Below are positions 5,020 to 12,544 of a stretch of DNA of 18,858 bases, one piece after another. Below the pieces are notes generated by a model. That model was not told the DNA's origin and did no database searches. It saw nothing but the letters and a program-made list of their open reading frames with translations. Positions within the stretch are counted from its first letter, which is position 1. The number at the start of each line of letters is the position of its first letter. The DNA comes from Miltoncostaeales bacterium (GTDB taxonomy: Bacteria; Actinomycetota; Thermoleophilia; Miltoncostaeales; Miltoncostaeaceae): contig JAUROO010000121.1 of NCBI GenBank assembly GCA_030829765.1, forward strand, positions 1 through 18,858, read 5' to 3'. A program made the translations under genes and the position numbers.

Positions 5020-6240
5020 ATGAAGTTCGGCGGCTCATCCGTCGCCGACGCCGAGAGGATCCGCGCGGTCGCGGGCCGCATCGCCGCCGCGCGCGATGAG
5101 GGCGACGACGTCGTCGCGGTGCTGTCCGCGATGGGCAAGACCACCGACGGCCTGGTGTCGTTGGCCGACGAGATCTCATCGGCGCCCGCCCCGCGCGAGA
5201 TGGACATGCTGCTGTCCACGGGCGAGCGGGTGTCATGCGCGCTGATGGCCATGGCGCTGCACGACCTGGGCCATGACGCCGCGTCGTTCACGGGATCGCA
5301 GGCAGGCATCGTCACCGACACCGCCCACACCAAGGCCAAGATCATCGAAATCAACCCCGAGCGCCTGCACGCGGAGCTCGCCACCGGTCACATCGTGCTG
5401 GTGGCCGGCTTCCAGGGGATGTCCACGGATCGCAACGTCACCACGCTGGGGCGCGGCGGCAGCGACACCACGGCCGTGGCCCTGGCCGCGGCGCTCGGCG
5501 CCGGGGTGTGTGAGATCTACACGGACGTGACCGGCGTCTTCACGGCCGACCCGCGCATCGAGCCGGGCGCCCGCAAGCTGCCCCTCGTGAGCCATGAGGA
5601 GATGCTCGAGATGGCCGCCTCCGGCTCGAAGGTGCTCGCGCTCCGGTCCGTGGAGGTCGCGCGCCTCCACGACGTCCCGCTGCACGTGCGCTCGTCATTC
5701 GCCCCCGATGAGGGGACCTGGATCACCAAGGAGACCCCGATGATGGAGAGGGCTTTCGTGTCCGGCATCGCCCACAAGAGCGACGAGGCCAAGATCTCGC
5801 TGCTCGGCGTGGAGGACCAGCCCGGCGTGGCCGCCACCGTGTTCACCGCGCTCGCGGATGCGCTGATCAACGTGGACACCATCATCCAGAACGTGGGCGT
5901 GGACGGGCGGGCCGACCTTTCGTTCACCGTGCCGCTGCCGGACCTCCGCAAGGCGCTTGATGTCATCGACGGCATGGGCGACGCGCTGCCCCACCGCGAG
6001 ACCATCAGCGACGACCAGATCGGCAAGGTCTCGCTGGTGGGCGAGGGAATGCGGTCGAACCCGGGCATCGCCGCCACCATGTTCCGCGTGCTCGCGGCCG
6101 AGGGCATCAACATCCAGATGATCGACACCTCGACCATCCGCATCACGGTGGTGATCGCCCGCAACGAGGTGGAGCGCGCGGTGCGCGCCCTGCATGAGGC
6201 CTTCGACCTGGCAAGTGAGGCGGAGCGCCGCGGTGTTTAA
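5020..6240 (+). CDS. lysC: Aspartate kinase (alpha subunit)
   Basis: Phosphorylates aspartate, the first committed step to Lys, Thr, Met and diaminopimelate. From ATG 5020 it has 406 residues. KFGGSSVAD (2-10) is the kinase nucleotide-binding signature. The catalytic domain continues with LLSTGERVS, GFQGMSTDRNVTTLGRGGSDTTAVAL and YTDVTGVFTADPR. Two ACT domains (about 255-325 and 335-400) provide allosteric control; the first carries the NVDTIIQNV stretch. Homologues usually begin MAIRVMKFGG or similar, and codons 5005-5019 here encode IAIRV in frame, so the true start may be ATC 5005, next to the Shine-Dalgarno. In ACT2 the usual STSEI-like motif reads DTSTI. It overlaps asd by 8 bases, forming an operon. 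Confidence 0.96.
   Translation: MKFGGSSVADAERIRAVAGRIAAARDEGDDVVAVLSAMGKTTDGLVSLADEISSAPAPREMDMLLSTGERVSCALMAMALHDLGHDAASFTGSQAGIVTDTAHTKAKIIEINPERLHAELATGHIVLVAGFQGMSTDRNVTTLGRGGSDTTAVALAAALGAGVCEIYTDVTGVFTADPRIEPGARKLPLVSHEEMLEMAASGSKVLALRSVEVARLHDVPLHVRSSFAPDEGTWITKETPMMERAFVSGIAHKSDEAKISLLGVEDQPGVAATVFTALADALINVDTIIQNVGVDGRADLSFTVPLPDLRKALDVIDGMGDALPHRETISDDQIGKVSLVGEGMRSNPGIAATMFRVLAAEGINIQMIDTSTIRITVVIARNEVERAVRALHEAFDLASEAERRGV
5728..5733 (+). promoter_or_regulatory. Internal Shine-Dalgarno in lysC (AAGGAG)
   Basis: AAGGAG followed by six bases and the in-frame ATG at 5740. Its position matches the known start of the beta subunit inside lysC of Corynebacterium glutamicum and Bacillus subtilis. 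Confidence 0.65.
5740..6240 (+). CDS. Aspartate kinase beta subunit, in-frame internal gene
   Basis: A 166-residue product made of the two ACT domains only, identical to the C-terminal part of LysC and starting MMERAFVSGIAHKSDEAKISL (codon 241 of the long form). In C. glutamicum and B. subtilis, lysC is known to produce a separate beta subunit from such an internal start, and the enzyme is alpha2beta2 with inhibitor bound between ACT domains. The C. glutamicum beta subunit, as I recall, begins at the equivalent point (MEEAVLTGVATDKSEAKV). The internal AAGGAG six bases upstream supports independent initiation. Expression is inferred, not shown. Confidence 0.6.
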   Translation: MMERAFVSGIAHKSDEAKISLLGVEDQPGVAATVFTALADALINVDTIIQNVGVDGRADLSFTVPLPDLRKALDVIDGMGDALPHRETISDDQIGKVSLVGEGMRSNPGIAATMFRVLAAEGINIQMIDTSTIRITVVIARNEVERAVRALHEAFDLASEAERRGV

Positions 6241-7240
6241 CGTTGCCGTGGTGGGCGCCACGGGTGCCGTCGGCTCCACCATGATCCGCGTGCTTGAGGA
6301 GCGCGGCTTCCCGGTCACCGAACTCCGTCCGCTGGCGTCGGCCCGCAGCGCCGGCACCGTGGTGGACTACCTGGGCAAGCCGTTCGAGGTGCAGGAGCTC
6401 ACCGAGGACTCCTTCGAGGGCATCCAGATCGCCCTGTTCTCCGCCGGCGGGTCACGGTCACGCGACTTCGCCCCCGCCGCCGTCGAGGCCGGCGCGGTGG
6501 TCATCGACAACTCGTCCGCGTTCCGGATGGACCCCGCCGTGCCGCTGGTGGTGCCCGAGGTCAACGAGGACGACATCCGGGGGCATCAGGGGATCATCGC
6601 GAACCCGAACTGCGTGGCGGCGCCGCTGGTGGTGGCGCTGAAGCCCATCGCCGATGCCGTGGGGCTGGAGCGGGTGATCGTGTCGTCGTACCAGTCGGTG
6701 AGCGGCACGGGCGTGGCCGCCATCGAGGAGTTGCGATCTCAGACCGCGGGCAACCTGGCCGGGGACGAGCCGGACCCGTCGGTATACCCGCACCCCATCG
6801 CCTTCAACGTGCTGCCGCACATCGACGTGTTCGAGGACAGCGGCTACACGGGTGAGGAGGTCAAGGTGGCCAACGAGACCCGCAAGATGCTGCACCTGCC
6901 GGACCTCGCGGTGTCGGCCACCTGCGTGCGCGTGCCCGTGATGCGCTCGCACTCCGAGGCCGTGCACATCGAGACCACCGAGCCGATCACGGCCGATGCG
7001 GCGCGCGAGCTGCTGATGCTCGCCCCGGGCGCTGTGGTGCGCGACGAGCCGGCCAGCAGTACCTACCCGCTCGCCCGCGACGCCGAGGGCCGGGACGAGG
7101 TGTTCATCGGGCGCATCCGCGCCGACGCATCGCACCCCAACGGCCTTGCCATGTGGATCGTGGCGGACAACCTGCGCAAGGGCGCAGCCACCAACGCGGT
7201 GCAGATCGCGGAGAGCCTGGTCACGAAGGGCTGGCTGTGA
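6233..7240 (+). CDS. asd: Aspartate-semialdehyde dehydrogenase
   Basis: Reduces aspartyl phosphate to aspartate semialdehyde with NADPH, the step after LysC. From GTG 6233 it has 335 residues. NAD(P)-binding GATGAVG (8-14) follows the first strand. NPNC with catalytic Cys127 (124-127), SYQSVSGTG (152-160), and RVPVMRSHSEAV with catalytic His240 follow. The frame is open further back to an ATG at 6194 inside lysC. GTG 6233 is preferred because GGAG lies seven bases upstream and the protein then begins at FNVAVVGATG, as in the family. It overlaps the lysC stop by 8 bases (coupling). Its last 20 bases overlap the convergent gene ending at 7221. Confidence 0.96.
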   Translation: MFNVAVVGATGAVGSTMIRVLEERGFPVTELRPLASARSAGTVVDYLGKPFEVQELTEDSFEGIQIALFSAGGSRSRDFAPAAVEAGAVVIDNSSAFRMDPAVPLVVPEVNEDDIRGHQGIIANPNCVAAPLVVALKPIADAVGLERVIVSSYQSVSGTGVAAIEELRSQTAGNLAGDEPDPSVYPHPIAFNVLPHIDVFEDSGYTGEEVKVANETRKMLHLPDLAVSATCVRVPVMRSHSEAVHIETTEPITADAARELLMLAPGAVVRDEPASSTYPLARDAEGRDEVFIGRIRADASHPNGLAMWIVADNLRKGAATNAVQIAESLVTKGWL

Positions 7241-8261
7241 TGTCCTCCGCGCGGGCGTCGTAGGGCACCGGCCCGCCCGGGGAGGGCAGCATCCGGCGCA
7301 TCCGCGGCTGACCGGCATCCGCCGCCTCGCGGCACGCCCGGCATGATGGGCGGGGTGTCCCGTCGGGTTGCATCGGGGCCTCGGTCGTCGCGGGACCGTG
7401 CGCAGGATCGCACCGGCAGAGCCCCCCGAAGATGTCCTCGTACGGCTCCACCCCGGCCTCGCGCTCGGCGTCGCGCAGCAGCCCGAAGGCCTCATCCACC
7501 TGCTCCTCGACGCCGGGGAGGTGCTCGGGGGCGGTGACGCGGTCGAGTTCGGCCTGCGCCCGCCGCGCAACGCGGGTGGCCGCGTCCAGGCGGTCGTCCG
7601 CGCGTGCGTGATGCCCGGGCAGCACTGCCAGGGCATCCAGGCGCGCCCCGATGGCATCCAGGCGCACACGTGCGCGCGCGGTCATGTCCACGAGCACGCC
7701 GCGTCGCACGCGCCGGTTCCGCCGGATGCCGAATGCCGCGGCCCACACCCCGCCGATAAGCGCGATCCCCAGAAGGGCCAGCAGCGCGCGCGCGGCGTCG
7801 CTGGCGGGCGGCGCCAGCAGTGGCCCCGCCGCGGCGCGCGCGGCGGCATCGGCGCGCCGCACCGGGTCGGTGATGGCCCCCACCCGGGCCTCCCGCAAGT
7901 CGCGGGTCATCGCCCCCTGGCTGCGCGGTCCGGCCAGCCCGATGCCGCGGTTGGGGGCCACGGCCACCACCAGTCCGCCGAAGCCCAGTTCGCGACGGAG
8001 CGCACTGGCATAGGCCCGCATGGACGACGACCCGACGGGGCCGGGAACCACGGCGATGCGCACGGGGCGCCCGCCGCGCTGCAGGTCGTCCGCGACCTCC
8101 TGCAGGCGTGCCTGGGCAGCCGGGGCGTCGGCCCCTGCCACGATGGGGCTCACGTAGGCCGAGCCCTGCTCCAGCGCCTCCACCGCGGGGTCCGCCAGGA
8201 GCGCGGCGGGCGCCGCCATCAGGGCCAGCGCGGCCACCACCGCGGCCAGTCGCGCGATCAT
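7221..8261 (-). CDS. Exported/one-TM protein with C-terminal Cys cluster, TPM-like, function unknown
   Basis: 346 residues. A signal peptide or anchor (1-23) ends near ALLADP. An outer domain (about 25-150) has the alternating pattern LQEVADDLQRGGRPVRIAVV and GGLVVAVAPNRGIGLAG, reminiscent of TPM/DUF6676-type extracytoplasmic domains. A TM segment spans 157-178, followed by basic residues, so the rest should be cytoplasmic: an Arg/Asp-rich helical region (190-275) and then a cluster CRCDPAHGP (282-290) with CRAC (307-310). Cys 282, 284, 307, 310 and His 288 could bind a metal. From memory, similar C-DP-HGP ... C-xx-C tails occur in other actinobacterial membrane proteins. Its ATG overlaps the GNAT-like stop as ATGA, so the two are coupled. 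Its 3' end overlaps asd by 20 bases. Confidence 0.8.
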   Translation of the reverse strand: MIARLAAVVAALALMAAPAALLADPAVEALEQGSAYVSPIVAGADAPAAQARLQEVADDLQRGGRPVRIAVVPGPVGSSSMRAYASALRRELGFGGLVVAVAPNRGIGLAGPRSQGAMTRDLREARVGAITDPVRRADAAARAAAGPLLAPPASDAARALLALLGIALIGGVWAAAFGIRRNRRVRRGVLVDMTARARVRLDAIGARLDALAVLPGHHARADDRLDAATRVARRAQAELDRVTAPEHLPGVEEQVDEAFGLLRDAEREAGVEPYEDIFGGLCRCDPAHGPATTEAPMQPDGTPRPSCRACREAADAGQPRMRRMLPSPGGPVPYDARAEDITASPS

Positions 8262-8866
8262 GCCGGCAAGGGGGTGCCGCCGGCCACGGGTCGTAGATCG
8301 CCCACCACCGCGCGGGCCCTCTCGGCGAGTCCGGGCACCGCGCCCCCCAGGTCCATGCGCATCAGGCTCACCTGACCGCGGATGCGGACCGCACGGAAGC
8401 CCATGCCCTCCAGCATCGCCAGGTCGAACAGCGTGTGGTTGAGCGCGGCGCGCTCCGCTGGCGCGACCTCGTCCGGATAGCGCATGGCGAAGGCCTCAAC
8501 CGCCGCCATGCCACGGCCCTTCACGTCGGCGAGCGCTTCGAGCACCAGGCGTTCGATGGCGCCCGTGGCGTCCTCGTCGCTGACATAGGCGCACGTGATG
8601 AGGGCGGCATCCCGGCTGGGCGGGCCGGCGGGTAGGACCTGAGCCCGCGGGAAGGCCCGCGCGGGTCCGTACTGAAGCAGCCCGAGCACGGCGTCGCCGT
8701 CGCGGAGCATCCGCCCCCAAGGCCCGAACGACTGCTCGGTGCGGTGCGCCCAGCGGTCGCGACCCGTCTCGTCGCTGGCGCCCCGGAGGGTCTGCCAGAA
8801 CACGCAGCCCGCGCAGCAGTCCGGCATCTCGCCGATGGATGCCCGTGTGAGCGGAACCGGTCGCAC
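8258..8866 (-). CDS. GNAT-like acetyltransferase family protein with N-terminal CCAGCVFW motif
   Basis: 202 residues from GTG 8866. The opening CCAGCVFW (17-24) recalls an actinobacterial GNAT subfamily beginning C-x-x-CVFWE. The middle part, LGLLQYGPARAFPRAQVLP (61-79) then DAALITCAYVSDEDATGAIERLVLEAL (86-112), fits the GNAT strands and motif A, and RGMAAVEAFAMRYP follows. The acetyl-CoA loop usually reads Q/R-x-x-G-x-G/A; here it is degenerate (DATGAIERL), so activity is uncertain. C-terminal MLEGMGFRAVRIRGQVSLMRMDL resembles the usual end of the fold. A -10 TAGATT six bases before GTG suggests a leaderless mRNA. Substrate unknown. Confidence 0.72.
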   Translation of the reverse strand: MRPVPLTRASIGEMPDCCAGCVFWQTLRGASDETGRDRWAHRTEQSFGPWGRMLRDGDAVLGLLQYGPARAFPRAQVLPAGPPSRDAALITCAYVSDEDATGAIERLVLEALADVKGRGMAAVEAFAMRYPDEVAPAERAALNHTLFDLAMLEGMGFRAVRIRGQVSLMRMDLGGAVPGLAERARAVVGDLRPVAGGTPLPA

Positions 8867-8872
8867 GCCCCC

Positions 8873-8878
8873 AATCTA
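8873..8878 (-). promoter_or_regulatory. Leaderless-type -10 box (TAGATT) for the GNAT-like gene
   Basis: Minus-strand TAGATT, six bases, then GTG 8866. There is no Shine-Dalgarno, consistent with transcription starting at the start codon. Confidence 0.55.
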
Positions 8879-8915
8879 GGCGACCGGGGCGGCGCGGCGA
8901 TGCTTCCGTGAGACG

Positions 8916-8945
8916 CGAACGGCCCGGGGTGGCCCGGGCCGTTCG
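8916..8945 (-). terminator. 13-bp hairpin terminating the sdh operon
   Basis: Perfect inverted repeat, arms 8916-8928 and 8933-8945, loop GTGG. It begins 32 bases past the stop of the HdrB-like gene and lies before the GNAT-like promoter. GC-rich, without a T tract. Confidence 0.75.
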
Positions 8946-8977
8946 ATGTCACGCGGTGGGAACCCCGGGGACAGTCA

Positions 8978-9862
8978 CTAGGCGCCGACGGTCTCCAGGA
9001 CGTCGTCCACCGGGGTGAAGTGGCGCTTGAACTCCATCGACTGCGTCGGCAGGCCCAGGGCCAGGCCGATCAACTGCGGCAGGTGCAGCACCGGCATGGC
9101 GTACTCCTCGCCCATCAGCTGCTCGGTCTTGCGCTGGTAGGCGTCCATTGCCAGATGGCACAGCGGGCACGGGGTCACCATGGCCTGCGCACCGGCGTCA
9201 CGGGCACCGGACAGGGCCACGTGCGACTCCTTCAGCGCCACCTCCTCGCGGGCGAGGATGATGGGGAAGCCGCAGCAGCGCGTCTTGCCGTCGTAGTCGG
9301 CGACCTCGCCGCCCAGCGCCGTGATCAGGCGCTCCAGGCTCTGCGGTCGGTCGGGGTCCTCGAAGCCCATCACCGAGGAGGGGCGCAGCAGCTGGCAGCC
9401 GTAGTACGGCGCCACCCGGAGCCCGTTGAGGCCCCTCGGGCCGCGCTCCTCGAGCAGGGAGAGGCCCTCCTCGGTGGCCAGGTACCACAGCAGGTGGGTC
9501 ACGTCGATCGTCCCCTGGTAGGGACGCGCACCGGCGTTCACCAGATCGGCGTTCACCTGCTCCAGCAGGCGCGGGTCCTCCTTCACCATCTTGTTCGCCC
9601 GGCGCAGGTTCAGCGTGCAGACGTTGCAGATGGTCAGGATGTCCGCGCCCATCTCCTCGGCCTCCGAGAGGATGCGCACGTTGAGCGTGAGGTACAGGTT
9701 GGGCTTGGCCTCGGCGATGTCGCCGGCACCGCAGCAGGTGGCCTGCGGCATGGGCAGGAGCTCGATGTCCAGCAGCGGGGCCAGGGCCTTGGTGGTCGCG
9801 TTGAGCTCCTTCGAGCTGAACTCGGCAACGCAGCCGGGGTAGTAGGCGAACTGTCGCGCCAC
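8978..9862 (-). CDS. HdrB-like subunit (SdhE) of type-E succinate:quinone reductase, two CCG domains
   Basis: 294 residues with two cysteine-rich CCG domains. The first has Cys 11, CCG at 43-45, and Cys 79 and 82. The second has Cys 156, CCG at 196-198, and Cys 232 and 235. This spacing matches heterodisulfide reductase subunit B and the SdhE/SdhC-like subunit of type-E succinate:quinone (or fumarate) reductases, where it replaces the membrane anchors SdhC/D and binds an unusual iron-sulfur centre. The gene follows sdhB with TAGTG overlap (GTG start) and has AAGGAG eight bases upstream, so it belongs to the complex rather than to methanogenic metabolism. No strong TM helix is seen; attachment to the membrane would need amphipathic helices. 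An isolated oxidoreductase role is less likely. Confidence 0.9.
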   Translation of the reverse strand: MARQFAYYPGCVAEFSSKELNATTKALAPLLDIELLPMPQATCCGAGDIAEAKPNLYLTLNVRILSEAEEMGADILTICNVCTLNLRRANKMVKEDPRLLEQVNADLVNAGARPYQGTIDVTHLLWYLATEEGLSLLEERGPRGLNGLRVAPYYGCQLLRPSSVMGFEDPDRPQSLERLITALGGEVADYDGKTRCCGFPIILAREEVALKESHVALSGARDAGAQAMVTPCPLCHLAMDAYQRKTEQLMGEEYAMPVLHLPQLIGLALGLPTQSMEFKRHFTPVDDVLETVGA

Positions 9863-10815
9863 TAGATCGTCTCCTTGACGTTCTTGATGAGCTTGGTGAC
9901 CTGATCGCGGTCCTTCACCTTATGGGTGAGGGGCGACTTCGGGAGCTTGCCCTTCTGCAGCATGCGGAGGGCGAGCGGTGCGTTGAACACGCCTCCGACC
10001 GGGTCGGTGTAGCCGCCCACCAGTTGCTCGTTGAGCTTGCCGCCCTGGCGCATGGAGATGAGGAACGCCTTGGCGTGACGGGCGCCCTTGTCCTTCGTGA
10101 CCTTCTCCTGGAAGGCGATGGCGCCGAGCTTCTCGATGGCATCGCGCGGATCCACGCCCTTCGGGCAGCGCTCATTGCAGAACATGCAGCGGGTGCAGTC
10201 CCAGATGCCGTGGTCGCCCGAGTACAGCTTGGCGCGGTCCTTGCGCTGCGCGTCGCGCTCATCGGCGGCGAAGCGGTAGCCCCATGCGAACGCGGCCGGC
10301 CCCACGAACTCGGGGTCAGCGGCCAGCGAGTTGCACTCGGAGTAGCAGGCGGCGCACAGGATGCAGGCGCTCTCCTTGGCCACCTTCTCCATCGCGGCCT
10401 TCGGCACCAGGCGCTCCTTGTCGGGCGCCGGGCCGTCCGGGATGAGGAAGGGCTTGACCGCCTTGAACTTCTCCCAGAACGGGGTCATGTCGACCACCAG
10501 GTCCTTGATGGGGGCGAAGTTGCCGATGGGGTCCACCTGAAGGGTGTCGGCCCCGCTCTCGGCCTTGGCCTCCTCCACCTGTGTCATGCAGGCGAGGACC
10601 GTCTTGCCGTTGACCTTGCAGGCGCACGAGCCGCAGATGGCGCTGCGGCAGGAGTACCGCACCGCGAGGGTGCCGTCCTGCTCGTTCTGGATGCGCAGCA
10701 GCGCGTCCAGGATGGTGGTCTTCTCCTCGTGGTCGAGTCGGAAGTCCTGGTGGTACGACTCCGACTCGCCGGAGTCCGGCTGGTACCGGAATACGCGGAA
10801 CGTCGTGCTCGCCAT
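9862..10815 (-). CDS. sdhB: Succinate dehydrogenase/fumarate reductase iron-sulfur subunit, type E
   Basis: 317 residues. The N-terminal ferredoxin domain holds the [2Fe-2S] ligands Cys 56, 61, 64 and 76. Cys 151, 154, 157 and 161 lie in ACILCAACYSEC. The third cluster motif is CTRCMFCNERCP, with Cys 207, 210, 213 and 217. The canonical third motif has three Cys (C-x5-C-x3-CP); Cys 210 is extra, a feature reported for type-E enzymes that may allow a [4Fe-4S] in place of [3Fe-4S]. The tail after about 245 is about 70 residues longer than classical SdhB. It carries electrons from FAD in SdhA to the HdrB-like subunit. It overlaps sdhA as TGATG. Confidence 0.95.
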   Translation of the reverse strand: MASTTFRVFRYQPDSGESESYHQDFRLDHEEKTTILDALLRIQNEQDGTLAVRYSCRSAICGSCACKVNGKTVLACMTQVEEAKAESGADTLQVDPIGNFAPIKDLVVDMTPFWEKFKAVKPFLIPDGPAPDKERLVPKAAMEKVAKESACILCAACYSECNSLAADPEFVGPAAFAWGYRFAADERDAQRKDRAKLYSGDHGIWDCTRCMFCNERCPKGVDPRDAIEKLGAIAFQEKVTKDKGARHAKAFLISMRQGGKLNEQLVGGYTDPVGGVFNAPLALRMLQKGKLPKSPLTHKVKDRDQVTKLIKNVKETI

Positions 10816-12500
10816 CAGTAGGACCTCACCTGGGGCTCGTACTTGGTCATGGTCACCGGCGAGTAGTCGAGGCGGATCTCGCCATCGTCCAGGTACGCCA
10901 GCGTGTGCTTCATCCAGTTCTCGTCGTCGCGCTCGGTGAAGTCCGTGCGCGAGTGCGCGCCGCGGCTCTCGTGGCGGGCGATGGCGCCGGTCACCATGGT
11001 GTCGGCGAGATCCAGCAGGTAGCCGGTCTCGATCGTGTGGATGAGGTCGGTGTTGAAGGTCCTGCCCTTGTCGTCCACCACTACGCCCTGGAACTTCTCC
11101 TTGAGCTCGGTGACCGTGGCCTTGGCCTCACGGAGCGGGCCGTCCGAGCGGAACACGCCGACCTTCTCCTGCATCACGGCGGCGAGCTCGTCGCGGATCT
11201 CACCCTGGCGGGGACCGTTCTCGCGGAGCAGCAGCTCCTCGATCCGGTCCTGGGTCTCGGCGGCGGCGTTGGACGGCACGTCCGGCTCGCCCACGTCCTG
11301 GGCGTAGGCCGCGGAGGCCTCGCCGGCGCGGGCGCCGAACACCACGGCCTCCAGCAGCGAGTTGCCGCCGAGGCGGTTGGCGCCATGCACCGATACGCAG
11401 GAGCACTCGCCGGCGGCGAACAGGCCCGGCATGTGCGGGGCCGCCCCCCAGTTGTCCACGTGCACGCCGCCCATGTGGTAGTGCGCGCCCGGGCGGATCG
11501 GGATGGGCTCCTCGATCGGGTCGGTGCCTGCGAAGGCGATGGCCAGCTCGCGGATCTGCGGCAGCCGCTCCATGATGCGGTCGCGGCCCAGGTGGCGCAG
11601 GTCGAGCAGCACGCATCCATCGACCCCGCGGCCCTCCATGATCTCCGTGGCCTCGGCGCGGGACACCACGTCACGGGATGCCAACTCGAGCTTGTTCGGG
11701 GCGTACTTGCTCATGAAACGGTCCCCGTCCTTGTTCAGGAGGTACCCGCCCTCTCCGCGGGCACCTTCCGTCACGAGCACGCCGTTCGCGGCCAGCGTGG
11801 TGGGGTGGAACTGCATGAACTCCATGTCCTTGAGCGGAACGCCCTTGCGGAGGGCGAGGCTCATGGCGTCGCCGGTCGACGCGTGCGCGTTCGTCGACGG
11901 GCGGTAGACGCGGCCGGCGCCGCCGGTGGCCATCACCACGGCCTTGGCGCCGATCGTCTCGATGCTGCCGTGGATCATGTCGTAGGCCACGACCCCCACG
12001 GCGTTGCCGGAGTCATCGGTCACCAGGTCGGTGACGAACCACTCCTCGTAGGTCGGGATGTTGTACTTCACGCACACGGTGTAGAGCGTGTGCAGGATGA
12101 CCAGCCCCGTCAGGTCGGCCGCGTAGCAGGTGCGCGGGAACCCGGCGCCACCGAAGGGGCGCTGGGCGATCTTGCCGGAGTCCTCCTGGCGGCTGAAGAC
12201 CGCTCCCCAGTGCTCCAGCTGGTACACCTCGAGCGGCGCGCGCTGGCAGAGGATCTCGATCGCGTCCTGGTCGCCGATGTAATCGGCGCCCTTGACGGTG
12301 TCGAACGTGTGGTTCTCGGTGCTGTCCTCGGTCTCGTTGCCGAGGGCGGCGTTGATCCCGCCCTGGGCCGCGCCCGAGTGGCTGCGGACCGGGTGGAGCT
12401 TGGTCACGAGGGCGACGTCAACGCCCGCCTCGTGCGCGGCGATGGCCGCCCGCATGCCCGCAAGACCGGCACCGACGACGACGACGTCGTGTGTGCGCAC
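10815..12500 (-). CDS. sdhA: Succinate dehydrogenase/fumarate reductase flavoprotein subunit
   Basis: Oxidises succinate to fumarate with covalent FAD. 561 residues. FAD-binding VVVVGAGLAGM (6-16). RSHSGAAQGGIN (39-50), where His41 is the expected FAD-linking histidine. The substrate region has FHPTT (231-235), EGARGEGG (245-252) with catalytic Arg248, HYHMGG (340-345) and SVHGANRLGGNSL with Arg376. C-terminal RHESRGAHSRTDF is present. There is no Tat or Sec signal, so the subunit is cytoplasmic, unlike the exported MfrA-type fumarate reductases. It starts at GTG 12500 with GGAGG ten bases upstream and is the first gene of sdhA-sdhB-HdrB-like. Direction in vivo (SDH or FRD) cannot be read from sequence; neighbouring sucCD favours an oxidative TCA role. 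Confidence 0.97.
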   Translation of the reverse strand: MRTHDVVVVGAGLAGMRAAIAAHEAGVDVALVTKLHPVRSHSGAAQGGINAALGNETEDSTENHTFDTVKGADYIGDQDAIEILCQRAPLEVYQLEHWGAVFSRQEDSGKIAQRPFGGAGFPRTCYAADLTGLVILHTLYTVCVKYNIPTYEEWFVTDLVTDDSGNAVGVVAYDMIHGSIETIGAKAVVMATGGAGRVYRPSTNAHASTGDAMSLALRKGVPLKDMEFMQFHPTTLAANGVLVTEGARGEGGYLLNKDGDRFMSKYAPNKLELASRDVVSRAEATEIMEGRGVDGCVLLDLRHLGRDRIMERLPQIRELAIAFAGTDPIEEPIPIRPGAHYHMGGVHVDNWGAAPHMPGLFAAGECSCVSVHGANRLGGNSLLEAVVFGARAGEASAAYAQDVGEPDVPSNAAAETQDRIEELLLRENGPRQGEIRDELAAVMQEKVGVFRSDGPLREAKATVTELKEKFQGVVVDDKGRTFNTDLIHTIETGYLLDLADTMVTGAIARHESRGAHSRTDFTERDDENWMKHTLAYLDDGEIRLDYSPVTMTKYEPQVRSY

Positions 12501-12544
12501 TTTTCCGATACCTCCGGTTGATTGAGAGGGTTCCCGCTGCCGGA

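Noticed and set aside
8978..9862. Methanogen-type heterodisulfide reductase HdrB
   Set aside because: CCG spacing matches the family, but overlap with sdhB and the absence of HdrA/HdrC point to the type-E SQR subunit.
10905..12521. 538-codon plus-strand open frame
   Set aside because: Antisense to sdhA, whose catalytic motifs are complete.
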